DNA of 64,000 nucleotides from Pleionea litopenaei. GTDB lineage: Bacteria; Pseudomonadota; Gammaproteobacteria; Enterobacterales; Kangiellaceae. Position 1 is the stretch's first letter; the number at the start of each line of letters is the position of its first letter. The notes below the pieces were generated by a model, which saw nothing but the letters and a program-made list of their open reading frames with translations, was not told the origin of the DNA and did not search any database. The stretch lies in assembly GCF_031198435.1 (NCBI RefSeq), contig NZ_CP133548.1:4312001-4376000 (forward strand), read 5' to 3'. Below are positions 18,601 through 28,600 of this stretch, piece after piece. The position numbers and the translations under genes were made by a program.

Positions 18601-21600
18601 AGATACTCCGTCATCTAAAGTCTCAGTTACCTAGCTATATGCTACCTACTCGTTATGCAGTGGTCGCGAGTTGGCCAGTTACTGCAAATGGTAAAATAGA
18701 CAAAAAATCGTTGTCTGAATTAAAGTTATCTTCATTTTCTGATGGTGGTGAAAGACCACAAACAGAGACGCAGAAGGTAATTGCTGATGTTTTTTCTAAG
18801 TTATTGAGTGTCGATGTTTCATTTATTTCATTAAATAGCGGTTTTTTCGAAATGGGTGGGCATTCACTATTGATTGCGAGCTTAATTGAGAATATCAAGA
18901 GTCGTCTCGATGTTCAGTTAAGCATAAAGGATGTTTATAAGAGTCAATCGGTCAGGGAGCTAGCCGAATTAATTCAAGATAACGTTTGCTCAGAAATCGA
19001 CCTTCCTCTGTTACATAGAGAAAGTAGCAAGAGAAAAAATGGTGTTATCTCGGACGTTCAGAGAAGACTTTGGTTCCTTCATCAACTAAACCCGAGTGGT
19101 ACCGAGTATAATATTCCTACTGTCGTTAAGTTGTCTGGAGAAATAACTGCTAGTGAAATTGTAGATATTCTTAATCTACTGATTGAACGACATGAAATAC
19201 TACGGACCATTTATGAAGTTGTAGAAGGAGAGCCAAAAGCGAGGGTGCTTGATTCGTTTGAACTTGAACTAGAGTGTCGCGATGTTTCAAGTTTAGATGA
19301 GTGCTCACGTCAACAAGCTACAATGGACTATATAGTTTCTGATAATAAAAAACCATTTGTTCTATCGAGTGACTTGCCTATTCGTTGTGGAATAATCAAA
19401 TATTCTGAGTCTGAATTACTATTATATTTAAACATACATCATATAGCTGCCGACGCCCGATCAATCGATATTTTGTTTCGGGAGTTCCTAGAGCTTTATC
19501 AGTCAACAAATGAAAGTCAAGAAGTTATAGGGACTGTAAGTGATTTGCAATATTCAGATTTTAGCTTCTGGCAGAAAAGCTTTGAGAAAAGCAATGGTGC
19601 TAAAAATCAAATAGATTACTGGAAGAATCAGCTCGAAGGACTTCCACTCGTCCATAGTTTGCCTTTGGATTTTCCTCGTCCGACTCAACAATCGTTCTCG
19701 GGAAAGTCTCTGAGTTATGATTTAGGGTCTCAAATTAGCGAGCAATTAGTTCAGTTTGCACGGTCTAATAATACAACGTCGTTCGTTTTGATTCATGCTG
19801 TATTAAGTTTGCTTATAGGGCGCTTAAGTAATTCTGATGATGTCGTAATTGGTGCGCCAATTGATAATCGGTTTGATAGTCGTTTGAATAAGACATTTGG
19901 TTGTTTTGTTAACAGCTTAGTACTACGAAGTGATCTTAGTGTCGATATGTCTTGCCAGCAATTTTTGGGTGAAATAAAGAAACTACATGTTGAGGCGCAC
20001 GCAAATCAATATGTTTCGTTTGAGCAAATTGTAGATTTAATTAGTCCTGAACGTAGCACTCAGTATTCCCCATTATTTCAGATAATGTTGAATATGGTCG
20101 ACGGCAAAAATAAGCCATACTATTCAAAGTCGATAAAGATCGATCCTGTAGAATATGACTCTGGTAGTACGAAATATGACCTTACCTTTAGTGTTGTCAA
20201 TAATCAGGACTCCTTTGCATTAGAAATCGAGTTCAACACTTCACTCTTTAATGCTACGAGCATTGATCGCTTCTCAATTTATTTTCAAAATCTACTTGAA
20301 CAATTCATCAATGATTCCGACTCCAATATTCATTCATTAAAGATTTTGGATTCGAACTCTAATGAAAAAATTCATACGATGTCTGTGGGAGATCTAGTAG
20401 ATAGTGATAATCTTACAACCATTGACCAACTATTTCGCGAACAAGCTAATCGGTCACCCGATAAAGTCGCTCTAATTCATAATGATATCGAATTGACCTA
20501 TAAAGAGTTGCATCGTTTGACGGAAAGCTTAGCACAGTTCTTAATTGATGAGTCAGATGCCGTCGAAGAAGCAATAGGCGTTTACTTTGATCGATCGGTT
20601 GATATGGTCATTGCAATATTATCAATTGTGAGTGCTGGCAAAGCTTATTTGCCAATAGATCCAGAACTACCTCGTGAAAGAATAGAATACATATTGTCCA
20701 ACAGTCAGTGTGCTAGCGTTTTAACTAGTAAGAAATATTATCAAGAATTAAAAGCATTTAATATCGAGCGATTGCACGCGATTGATAGTTCTGAATTTAG
20801 AAAGCAAATACAAACTTATTTTTCAAATTCCAGTATTAAGCGATTAAACCATAACCTAGAAAACCTTGCTTATATCATCTATACCTCAGGCTCCACTGGA
20901 AATCCGAAAGGAGTAATGATAGAGCATAAAGCATTAGTTAATCGACTAGAGTGGATGCAGTCTGAGTATTCGTTAAATTCCACCGATCGTGTATTGCAGA
21001 AGACACCTTATGGGTTTGATGTGTCAGTCTGGGAATTCTTTTGGCCATTGCTAAATGGCGCTACCTTAGTTATAGCAGATCCTGGAGTACACAAAGATAT
21101 CGATCTTTTGGTCGATACTATTCAAGATAAGTCGATAACACGAATACACTTTGTCCCATCAATGTTTCGTATGGCTGTAGAAAGTCCGCGTTGGTCAGAG
21201 TGTATTAGTTTAAAACAGGTATTTTGTAGTGGCGAAGCTTTGCCAAGTGATCTTGTCGATAAACACTTAAAGGCTAACAAAGCAAGGCTCTCAAATCTCT
21301 ATGGACCGACAGAAGCTGCAATAGATGTATCTTATTATGAATGTGATAAACAAAATCTAGCGACTATTCCTATCGGAAAGCCTATACATAATGTCAGCTT
21401 ATTCGTGTTAGATAAAGAGTTACAAATGGTACCCATCAATGTGATTGGTGAGCTTTATATCAGCGGTATTTGTTTGGCCCGGGGCTACTTCAATAATCAG
21501 GGTCTTACAGATGATAAGTTTATTAAATCTATGATTTGCGGAAAGGAGTGTCGACTTTACCGAACTGGCGATCTTGCTAGCTGGGATGAAGATGGTAACT

Positions 21601-24600
21601 TAGTTTATAAAGGTAGAACTGACCATCAAGTCAAATTGAATGGATTTAGAATCGAGTTGGAAGAAATTGAATCTGTCGTTCTTGAAATGGAGGACGTTAG
21701 GAATGCCGTAGTGATTTCTGGCAAAGTTGGTGCAACAACATCTTTGATAGGATATTGGCAGAAAGAAGAAAACTCGATATTGACAGATAATGATGTCGTT
21801 GATCAATTGATTAAGAAGTTAGAGTGTAAATTACCTCAATACATGGTACCTAAATACTGGCAGGTGTTAGATAGAATTCCATTATCTCACAATGGAAAGG
21901 TTGACCGGAATGCGCTACCTGTAATTGATATTAACACATCCGGATCATCAGAGGTATCTCCTCCAAATACGTCTATGCAAAGGTTAATCGCATCCATTTG
22001 GAGCGAAGAGTTGCAAATAGATAAACTGGGTATTGATGATAACTTTTTCTCTCTCGGTGGAGACTCAATTCTTGCTGTAAGAGTAGTTGCAAGATTAAAG
22101 CAGGAACTGCGACTTCAGATTACCGTCAGCGATTTATTTAAGTATCAATCGATTCGCAAGCTAGCAGACGCTTTAGAAGATTCATCAATACTACAAAGTG
22201 TCGAACCGATAAAGCGGTTTGAGTTGCTTAAACAAGTTGAGATTACTAAACGATTGAATGAATTCGACGACGTATACCCGATGTCTTCACTACAATCTGG
22301 TATGGTATTCCATACCCAGTTATCTGAGTTCAACGGTGTTTATCACGATATCGATACAATGCGTTTGAAAGGGGACTTTGTAGAGAGCTATTTTCGTACG
22401 GCATTACACATGGTAATGCAGCGTCATCCAATTTTGCGTACAGGCTTTGATTTATCAGGGCCTCGTCCATTACAGGTTGTACATTCGAACTCAAATGCTC
22501 CCTTGTTTGTTCATGACTTAACTCATTTATCACATGAACAACAAAGATCACGATTTAACGACTGGAAGAAAGAGAAGCTACGTGTGGTTTTTGATTGGCT
22601 TTCTGGTCCACTGTTTTCTATCGATATCTTTTTACTGGGTGCAGATGAGTTTGAGTTTGTTCTATCTTTTCATCACTCGATATTAGATGGCTGGAGCCGC
22701 GCCTCGTTAATTGTTGAGCTATATCAAAATTATTATCGGCTGTTAGATGGTAAAGATGTTAGTGCCAAACCTACAAATTGGACATTTCGAGATTATATCG
22801 CTGCAGAAATTAACTCAATTCGTACTGAAGAGCCATCTTTGTTAATTCGAAAGTTAGAAAATGTTTCCGTTCAGCAGCTAGCTTCACACCACAAAGAACA
22901 GGTTGTTGATAATAATCGACGAGAACAACTAACGTATAACAAACTGATTCCTGTCTCTCTAAAGCTTCTTGATATCTCCAAGTCTTTAAATGTGCCGATT
23001 CAAGCTACGCTGTTCGCTATGCATTTAAAGGCATTATCGACGTTAATTGGCCAACAAAATGTAATGTCTTGTGTTGTAACCAACGGTCGTCCAGAAGTAC
23101 TAGGTTCCGAGCAGGGCTTAGGATTGTTTCTAAACTCCTTTCCTGTGGTATCAACGCTAGAAAGTACAGCTACATGGTCAGATCTAATTCTGCACTCCGC
23201 AGACCTGTTAAATGAGATGATGCGATCAAGACATCTTCCTCTTTCGCACATTCAAAATTTAACTCAAAAAGAGTTTTCTGAAATATTGTTTAATTATACT
23301 CATTTTTATATCTACAACGAGATTGATAAGGCCTCAGATGAGCGATTGAAAATTCTCGATTCATCATATGATGAACAAACCAATTTTGACTTGTATGTGA
23401 ATCTCTTAAGAGATCCATCTGCTGATGAGATAGTTTTATACATAGATTATAATTCCGATAAATTTTCTCGAGAATTTGCAGAGAAATATTGTGAATATTT
23501 TATCTCTGCGAGCAATAAATGCATAGATAATATTCAAGAGTTACACATAAAACATTCGTTACTCTCTCATGTTGAGATTAATGAGCTAATTTACTTTAAT
23601 AATTTTTATAACTCGATAGAATCGCAATTATCTATTAATTCGCTCTTTGAAAATGCCGCTGAAAAATACAAAAATAATATAGCAATAGAGTTTAATGGTT
23701 CAAAAATTACCTTCGAACAATTGAATTCCGACTCAAATAAATATGCTCGTTATTTAATCGAAAGTCAGGTTCGATCAGGAGATCTTGTTGCAGTCGCACA
23801 AGAAAGATCCATCGAGATGGTAGTTGCGATTTTAGGGGTTTTGAAGTGCGGTGCGGGTTATGTGCCAATTGATTTAGATTACCCTAAAGAAAGAATTAAG
23901 TATGTTATAGAGCACTCTAAAATCAAGGCTTTGATTGGTAGTGAAAAAGCAACGGAAATCGTTAAGGAAATTCCAGGAGAAATTCAGCAATTCGAGATTG
24001 CTAAAAGTAAATATAAATGGAATAAATATTCGGGGAAAAACTTACTTCTAAAAGATAATATAAATAGTCAAAAAACTGTCGCTTACGTAATTTATACTTC
24101 CGGTTCAACCGGAACACCTAAAGGTGTAGTGGTAACGCATGGTAATGTAGTTAATTTTTTAATTGCCATGAAAAGCACTCCGGGCTTCTCGGATAATGAC
24201 TCGTTACTCGCTGTTACCCCGATAAGCTTTGATATTCATGTTTTAGAATTATTCTTACCGCTGATAAGCGGAGGTAAAGTTTGTCTTGCCGATGAAAAGT
24301 GCAGAATCAATAGTGATCAAATGTTAGATAAAATTGAATCTGAAGGTATTACAGTTATGCAAGCAACTCCAGCGACTTGGCGGCTTCTAATGGATAATGC
24401 AAGGCATTCCTCTCTCTCGGGATTGCGAGCATTTTGTGGTGGTGAAGCATTGAATAAGCAGTTGGCGTCTCAGATAAAGGATTCTACAAGCGAACTATGG
24501 AATATGTATGGTCCAACAGAAACTAGCGTTTGGTCTAGCTGTGAAAAGATTGAAGGTGAACAAATTTGTATTGGAAGACCCATCTTGAATACTCAGTACT

Positions 24601-25454
24601 ATGTTCTGGACCAGAATAAACAATTGTTACCGAATAATGTAATCGGTGAGTTGCATATTGGTGGACGCGGCGTAACAAGAGGGTACCTGAGAAGACCGGA
24701 ACTCACATCTGAGCGGTTTCTCACCTTGCCGCACATAGATGACGAAGTCGTTTATGCTACGGGTGATCTCGTAAAACGTTTGGGTGATGGGCGTTATGAA
24801 TATATTTCTCGTTCAGACGATCAAGTCAAAATTCGAGGTTATCGAATTGAAATTGGTGAGATAGAAAGTGTTTTAAGCCAGCACGAGTATGTACAAGATT
24901 CAGCCATCGTAATAAAGGTAGATGATGAAGACTCCAACGCATCGAGGTTAATAGCGTTTGTCGTTCTAAATGATAGTGTCGGCTCTAATTATCAAGAAGA
25001 CCTAGAGTTGTATCTAATCTCGAGACTTCCTGACTATATGACACCGTCTCAGATTATAGATATCACTTCCATTCCGCTAACACCTAATGGAAAAAAAGAT
25101 AGAAATCAATTGATTTCAAGAATCGTTGATTTAGCGAAACCGAAATTTGAGGGTGCTAAAACACCGACAGAGCAAATTTTAGTTCGAATGTGGGCCGAAT
25201 TGCTAGATAAGTCTATCGAAGAAATCAGTGTGGTTGCGAAGTTTTTTGAACTGGGCGGACATTCTATTATCGCATTACGATTGTTGAACCTTATACATTC
25301 AGAATTTGCTGTTGAGATAGAGCTTCAAGCGTTGCTTCAACGCTCTACCATTCGAGATGTTTCTTCGTACATCGATTTGTTGTTGGATACACGTAAGGTT
25401 TCCGAAGAGCTGGAAGCTTTAGATTCAGAAAGAATAGAAGAGGTTGAATTTTAA
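12492..25454 (+). CDS. NRPS gene 2: dock-C-A(basic?)-T-C-A(Leu-like)-T-C-A(Ser)-T-C*-A(Gly)-T
   Basis: Synthetase of 4320 aa with four modules. The start chosen is ATG 12492, one base after the gene 1 stop. It begins the TubC_N head (MDKIKHLIVEL) directly, whereas the longer TTG 12480 adds only MSGN. Positions: head 12492-12660; C 12700-14000 (HHIVFDGYS); A1 14100-15590; T 15620-15830 (GGSSI); C 15890-17190; A2 17250-18720; T 18760-18990; C 19035-20350; A3 20420-21920; T 21960-22180 (GGDSI); C* 22270-23570; A4 23630-25120; T 25155-25380. Codes: A1 DTEDIGAITK (acidic pocket residues, so perhaps Lys/Orn/Arg, low confidence); A2 DAWFTGCVVK (near the Leu code DAWFLGNVVK); A3 DVWHFSLIDK (Ser); A4 DILQFGMVWK (Gly-like). 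The second and third C domains read HHIAADARS, with Ala where the motif normally has Gly. AT-rich throughout. The acidic tail ends IEEVEF. Confidence 0.96.
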   Translation: MDKIKHLIVELGRKEIHLFVEDGRLKTKAKPGSITTLIAQKIRDNKADLIDWIKNNKDSEDLEYQVLKSTPLKQYSLSEAQNKIWFSFKVNPNSNEYSMPARLRVHGNFDIEIAKHSIARLLQKHQILNSSFIEIDNIPYLTRREYIQINVEYQHVVFDAIIEEEIDKHLLIEVNKPFDLLNEPLVRVKYFEFQGKSETIQLLFFNIHHIVFDGYSFSLLIKDFSEFYNEISCNKEPLIDQSQIDYFDYLVWSASQSPKTDFIQGINFWKSYLSNSKALHGLPIESTRSNDEDPKPKRYVSHRKYDLNNFQNVLSEEKITLFTFLQSVIALSIGRVENSTDVIVGTPVANRGNNQFTDVVGMFVNTIAIRSNLAVKTVGDFLSQQREHIYKALSYQHIPFEKVIEATQVERSSFYSPIFQILFSVVEKSDLLMEVGGLNLSFEPENKLSLKAELDITAEISNGRVQIIWDYDSCLFSRVTIERLDDYVELFISFLTEAGSSQPLEINKKLTFSDLTKLDKVNEHVQEDSSISCKTLSALMQESFAKHACNTMITANGQQFTYKHIDEVSDLIVIRMLEHGIKPGMNVGIYAERNYELVVYLIAAIKMGCCFIPLDHSYPADRIHFMLDDANISCLLSTENLIAKLDECLNTPFVIDENIFNEKLDKTFELPEVDLDNKAYMLYTSGSSGQPKGVIVSQRAISLHIQSVIEYFNLDKTDTFFNCTSFSFDTFLEQTLATVLCGGEVVLSQQILLSSEDLFTYINDFDITTLDLNPSYFTQVLATTEREFWSNNKLRRIIVGGESLSQFAIDKWNDLGLRDQIKLYNAYGPTEAVITTTIQEIEAASKANDIGYVIGDRQLYVLDEEGEKVPYGAVGELHVGGVCIADGYFNLESKTTQSFLASKCGRKILYKTGDLVRFNNSGGLEFLGRRDEQVNLNGIRVELGEINQVIEAIPSINQAVVSIDTLSSGTKKIVAWVTTSQTNEVESLVKEVLRSKLPSYMVPDRIIVVENFPMLPNGKIDRSSLKLGNEELILNSNDDLTTETEQVLARIWSDVLSIDANIIGSTSDFFKLGGSSILLIQIIARIHTHFKVKLSVKDLFDNSNFRRLACVIDESAIDSVPVSIKKTTNQYSAGVLSQAQQRLWFIDRLNGGDPSYNMVMALQFLGPLKSNTIESAIDKLIANHHVLKSRIFDFNGKVVQQASEDAILSMPVSDFQNIQQTEFATQIDKVVYNEKQHIFDLSEALKIRATLLLGPLIEGVEQKVLIINLHHIAADARSVDILLKQLYLELNSTKKTDFDEKHLQYIDYAEWEYHQYQEESSEKASLSYWIDFLTDAPALHSIPMIGSRSNHSKSATLNSQLNMSSWNLAKQFCQEKKLTIFSLLSSTLGLAVGRITQQEQVLIGTPFDLRSELNLQDVVGLFVNMIPLKVVANINDKEAFLDLTRINHINAQQHGHVPFERIIDALSLDRYSNQNPLFQISISLQEKANVSAEFDGLSSSILEYQESENKFDIELTIITSSTSIEMLWNYNSLLFSSKTIDRLDYAFHQYFKSLIDPNVRDLAKVGIVSNEDEVFLTSHPKLKEPGFDNKTVLDKFIANAQSIPESIALVFNDKRFTFQELNVLSNIIAKKLMDSGVSVGDVVATLLPRSECYVVAALATIKVGAVFLPIDDRYPEARIRHILSDSKASMLLTFSHMMRKYLHDVKSISIDLIFESEVEPIEELEFSNHEALYAIYTSGSTGVPKGVLNTQKGIVNLLEFLIPKFQLNHKSRILQLSSFGFDASIWDMFLALCSGAELHILDNEILLSPDNIAQYVEEEKITYAFIPPSLLRLLNEKKFNSLSVLTVGGESIDITLAKRWSRGRMLFNCYGPAENAVVSTIKQLMPDSEAVSIGRAIPGVECLVLDVNQQRLPPGSIGELYLSGAGLALGYLNNEAKNKEVFYEIRNASSDIVRWYRTGDRVYINDQDELVFVGRIDEQVKIRGQRIELSEIENLVESLWFVESALVITREDADNNTSLVLYFKLLESFQKESGASKILRHLKSQLPSYMLPTRYAVVASWPVTANGKIDKKSLSELKLSSFSDGGERPQTETQKVIADVFSKLLSVDVSFISLNSGFFEMGGHSLLIASLIENIKSRLDVQLSIKDVYKSQSVRELAELIQDNVCSEIDLPLLHRESSKRKNGVISDVQRRLWFLHQLNPSGTEYNIPTVVKLSGEITASEIVDILNLLIERHEILRTIYEVVEGEPKARVLDSFELELECRDVSSLDECSRQQATMDYIVSDNKKPFVLSSDLPIRCGIIKYSESELLLYLNIHHIAADARSIDILFREFLELYQSTNESQEVIGTVSDLQYSDFSFWQKSFEKSNGAKNQIDYWKNQLEGLPLVHSLPLDFPRPTQQSFSGKSLSYDLGSQISEQLVQFARSNNTTSFVLIHAVLSLLIGRLSNSDDVVIGAPIDNRFDSRLNKTFGCFVNSLVLRSDLSVDMSCQQFLGEIKKLHVEAHANQYVSFEQIVDLISPERSTQYSPLFQIMLNMVDGKNKPYYSKSIKIDPVEYDSGSTKYDLTFSVVNNQDSFALEIEFNTSLFNATSIDRFSIYFQNLLEQFINDSDSNIHSLKILDSNSNEKIHTMSVGDLVDSDNLTTIDQLFREQANRSPDKVALIHNDIELTYKELHRLTESLAQFLIDESDAVEEAIGVYFDRSVDMVIAILSIVSAGKAYLPIDPELPRERIEYILSNSQCASVLTSKKYYQELKAFNIERLHAIDSSEFRKQIQTYFSNSSIKRLNHNLENLAYIIYTSGSTGNPKGVMIEHKALVNRLEWMQSEYSLNSTDRVLQKTPYGFDVSVWEFFWPLLNGATLVIADPGVHKDIDLLVDTIQDKSITRIHFVPSMFRMAVESPRWSECISLKQVFCSGEALPSDLVDKHLKANKARLSNLYGPTEAAIDVSYYECDKQNLATIPIGKPIHNVSLFVLDKELQMVPINVIGELYISGICLARGYFNNQGLTDDKFIKSMICGKECRLYRTGDLASWDEDGNLVYKGRTDHQVKLNGFRIELEEIESVVLEMEDVRNAVVISGKVGATTSLIGYWQKEENSILTDNDVVDQLIKKLECKLPQYMVPKYWQVLDRIPLSHNGKVDRNALPVIDINTSGSSEVSPPNTSMQRLIASIWSEELQIDKLGIDDNFFSLGGDSILAVRVVARLKQELRLQITVSDLFKYQSIRKLADALEDSSILQSVEPIKRFELLKQVEITKRLNEFDDVYPMSSLQSGMVFHTQLSEFNGVYHDIDTMRLKGDFVESYFRTALHMVMQRHPILRTGFDLSGPRPLQVVHSNSNAPLFVHDLTHLSHEQQRSRFNDWKKEKLRVVFDWLSGPLFSIDIFLLGADEFEFVLSFHHSILDGWSRASLIVELYQNYYRLLDGKDVSAKPTNWTFRDYIAAEINSIRTEEPSLLIRKLENVSVQQLASHHKEQVVDNNRREQLTYNKLIPVSLKLLDISKSLNVPIQATLFAMHLKALSTLIGQQNVMSCVVTNGRPEVLGSEQGLGLFLNSFPVVSTLESTATWSDLILHSADLLNEMMRSRHLPLSHIQNLTQKEFSEILFNYTHFYIYNEIDKASDERLKILDSSYDEQTNFDLYVNLLRDPSADEIVLYIDYNSDKFSREFAEKYCEYFISASNKCIDNIQELHIKHSLLSHVEINELIYFNNFYNSIESQLSINSLFENAAEKYKNNIAIEFNGSKITFEQLNSDSNKYARYLIESQVRSGDLVAVAQERSIEMVVAILGVLKCGAGYVPIDLDYPKERIKYVIEHSKIKALIGSEKATEIVKEIPGEIQQFEIAKSKYKWNKYSGKNLLLKDNINSQKTVAYVIYTSGSTGTPKGVVVTHGNVVNFLIAMKSTPGFSDNDSLLAVTPISFDIHVLELFLPLISGGKVCLADEKCRINSDQMLDKIESEGITVMQATPATWRLLMDNARHSSLSGLRAFCGGEALNKQLASQIKDSTSELWNMYGPTETSVWSSCEKIEGEQICIGRPILNTQYYVLDQNKQLLPNNVIGELHIGGRGVTRGYLRRPELTSERFLTLPHIDDEVVYATGDLVKRLGDGRYEYISRSDDQVKIRGYRIEIGEIESVLSQHEYVQDSAIVIKVDDEDSNASRLIAFVVLNDSVGSNYQEDLELYLISRLPDYMTPSQIIDITSIPLTPNGKKDRNQLISRIVDLAKPKFEGAKTPTEQILVRMWAELLDKSIEEISVVAKFFELGGHSIIALRLLNLIHSEFAVEIELQALLQRSTIRDVSSYIDLLLDTRKVSEELEALDSERIEEVEF
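22270..23570 (+). other. Atypical condensation domain C* no. 1 (after the Ser carrier, before Gly)
   Basis: It begins YPMSSLQSGMVFHTQL in place of the SxAQxRLW opening of most C domains here. It then has GVYHDI, HHSILDGWS, NGRPE, GLGLFLNSFPV and FNYTHF. It resembles the two C* domains of gene 5 more than any other C domain in the window. The opening is similar to that of D-L type C domains, but no E domain precedes it. The upstream carrier has GGDSI, a form usually paired with E domains. Confidence 0.85.
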
Positions 25455-25620
25455 GATGGAGAGAGAAGAAGAAATAATAAGGTTTCTTTCTGAAAGTAAG
25501 ATTCAATTGTATTTAGAGGGTGGCAAACTTAAAGCTCGCTCTGAAAAGGGAGCAATGACGCCCGAACTTAGTGGTCTTATTAGAGACAACAAAGAAAGAT
25601 TAATAGCGTGGTTAGGTAAG
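25390..25620 (+). other. Docking junction gene 2 -> gene 3
   Basis: The acidic tail SERIEEVEF of gene 2 meets the TubC_N-like head of gene 3, which has a basic hairpin (GGKLKARSEKGA). The pattern is the same as at the preceding junction. Confidence 0.75.
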
Positions 25621-28600
25621 GCTAAGCATACAGACTTTTCAGAAAAGTCGATTCCTAAAATACCAAGCGATTCTGTCTCGCAAATTGAAGCGACTTCTAC
25701 TCAACGTCGATTTTGGTTTCTAGATAGACTAGAACATAGTTCTAAATACTCGAAGAATAATATTTATTCTGCATTTGAAGTCGCGTCTACTTTTAATCAA
25801 GCGCAGGCAGAAACAGCGTTTAGAAAGGTAATTGCTCGAAATAAAATCTTGCGATCGAATTTATTAGAACGTAAAGGCGACCTGTTTCTCAAAGAAAGTT
25901 CAAGCGTTCAGTTTTCTATAGAATCGATTGAGCTTGGTGATACTTGTGAAGTTGAACTTAAAAGTACTATAGCAGAGTACGGAAGCCGTCGATTCGATCT
26001 GGAAAATGATAGTCTCATTAGGTGTTCGATGATTGGCTGCACGCTAGATAGCGTTGACAAACGCTACTTAGTCTTCTCGATTCACCATGCGATTTCTGAC
26101 GGTGAATCTATTCCGATGATAATGCGAGAATTCTTATTTTTCTATGATGATAAACTGTTGCCTGCAGAGTATAGGTTACCCGAATCCGACATTCAGTTTG
26201 AAGATTACGCTTACTGGAACAGCAAAAGCAATACTTCCGATGCATTTAAAGATAAGTTAGCGTTTTGGGCGAAATATTTAGAAGATGCCCCGAAAAGTCA
26301 TTCCATTCCATTTGATTCTGAAGAGTCGGAGGCAGCCGCTGCGCTTGAGAGCTTGAGTGTCTCAGGATCTTTGTACGACCAAATTAAATCTTTTTCATCT
26401 GCTAATGATGTATCTTTGTTTCTAATTGTTCAGGCTGCATTTGCGATTTTAATTGGACGCATTAGTTATGAACATGATGTCGTATTTGGAATGCCAGTTA
26501 GTCGACGGGATAACTCTCAACTACAAGATGTTATTGGATTATTAATTGATACTGAAATAAGCCGCTTTCAATTTCGGGATAATCCGACATTCAGATCTCT
26601 ATTGCGAACATCCGAGAACCTTAGATTGGATGCTGCCAAATATTCTGGTGTGCCATTCGAAATGATTGTTCAAGAAGTAATCGGAGAGCGAACAAATACC
26701 TCTCCGATTTTTCAGATTCTTGTAAATATGGATTATTCATCTGAAGTTGAATTGCATAGTGATGTTGAATTAATTAAGCCAATTGAGACTGTAGGTTTAC
26801 AGAATAAATACGATATTACATTATATATACAAGATAGTGGAGACAGTCTGAATTTAAACTGGTTGTACGATGCCGGTAAGTTTAGTAGTTATTCTTTTGG
26901 TAAGTATAAGAGAGAGTTTGAATATCTTTTAAGGAACCTAATCGAGAATCCAGATCGAGGAGTTTTGAATCATGGCTTTAGTAATGTTTCTATGGCCACT
27001 AGCGAAACGGCTGATGAACTAGAAAACTATAATCATATAGCTCTGATTAATCAAAAAGCCATCTCACAACCTAGCAGTATTGCATTGACTCATAATGAAA
27101 AAGACTATACTTACGGAGAGTTAGTTGGTCTAGTAAAGTCTTTTTCAGCTCTACTTATGAAGCGAGGCGTGACTGTAGGCGATAGGGTACTAGTTGCTAC
27201 CGGTCGTCATGTGGAGCGCGTAGTTTCTTTGTTGGCAGTCAATTATCTAGGTGCGAGCTTTATTCCCGTCAGTGAATCTTTTCCTGAAACTCGAATTTTG
27301 CAGATTATAGAAGATGCAAAACCTAAGTTAATAGTATCCGATGAGCTAAATCTATCGAGAATTCCATCGAACTATCTAAATGACGATGTGGTAATCATCG
27401 AAAGCGACGAAGTGCAATTAGCGCTGAAATCAAAGCCTACTGATTTTGAATGTGCCATTGTTAAAGACGCAAATCGAGAATGTCATATTATATATACGTC
27501 AGGATCAACGGGTGTCCCGAAAGGCGTTATTGGAACGTTTGGTTCTACGATTAATCGAATTCATTGGATGTTAGATGAGCTGCCTTTCATTGAAAACGAG
27601 TCGTTTATTCACATCACTTCTATGGCTTTTATCCGCGCAATATGGGAGTTGTTTGTTCCATTGTCAGGTGGAGCGAAACTGGTTTTATGTCCGAGAGAGG
27701 TCGTTAAAAGCACAGAAGAGTTAGTTGAATTTTTGCAATCTAAAGCTATTACAAGAATAGTATCTGCACCCTCATTGTTAAAAGCAATTTTAGAGGTAAA
27801 ACCGCGAGTAACAGACTTGCTTCCTGCGATGCGCCATTGGTTTGTCAGCGGTGAGCCACTACTAGCGGTTACTTGTCAGAAAGCAGTAGAGCGTTTTCCC
27901 CGCATAACCTTTTATAATCTTTACGGCTCTACCGAAGTAATGTCAGACGTGAGTATTTATAAGGTTAATGGTGCCGAGAAATCTACGTATGTTCCGATCG
28001 GCGAAGCAATTAGTCATACGAAGATATTTGTTGTCGATGCATTAGATAATTTGCTGCCTGATGGATTCATTGGAGAATTATGTGTGTCAGGTGCACCAGT
28101 AGGTGGTGGATATACTACGAAGCCGGTGGGGCAGAAAAACGGATTTACACGTATTGATGAACTTGAAGTTTTCAAAACAGGTGACCTAGGAAGAATTAAT
28201 TCACTTGGATATATCGAGTGTTTAGGAAGGATTGACGAACAAGTTAAAATTAGGGGTTACCGAATTGAACCTGCTGAAGTTGAGGCGGTATTGTTAAAGG
28301 ATAGTCATGTTACTCATGCAAAAGTAATTGTGCATGGGAATGATGATGGTAAAACGTTAGTTGCCTATATCGTTTTAAATCAAAGTGAAAGAATCGACGC
28401 GACATTGCACAGGGAAGAGCTTGATAGCCTTATGTCTAAGCATTTACCTGAGTATATGATAGTTGACAATATTATATATCTAGATTGCTTGCCGCTAAAG
28501 GAAAATGGAAAAGTAGACAAAGGACAGTTACCTGATCCGTTGATTATGGAGTCGAGTGAAGCAGGAAAGCCTCTTCAAACTGGATTAGAAAAAACGTTAG

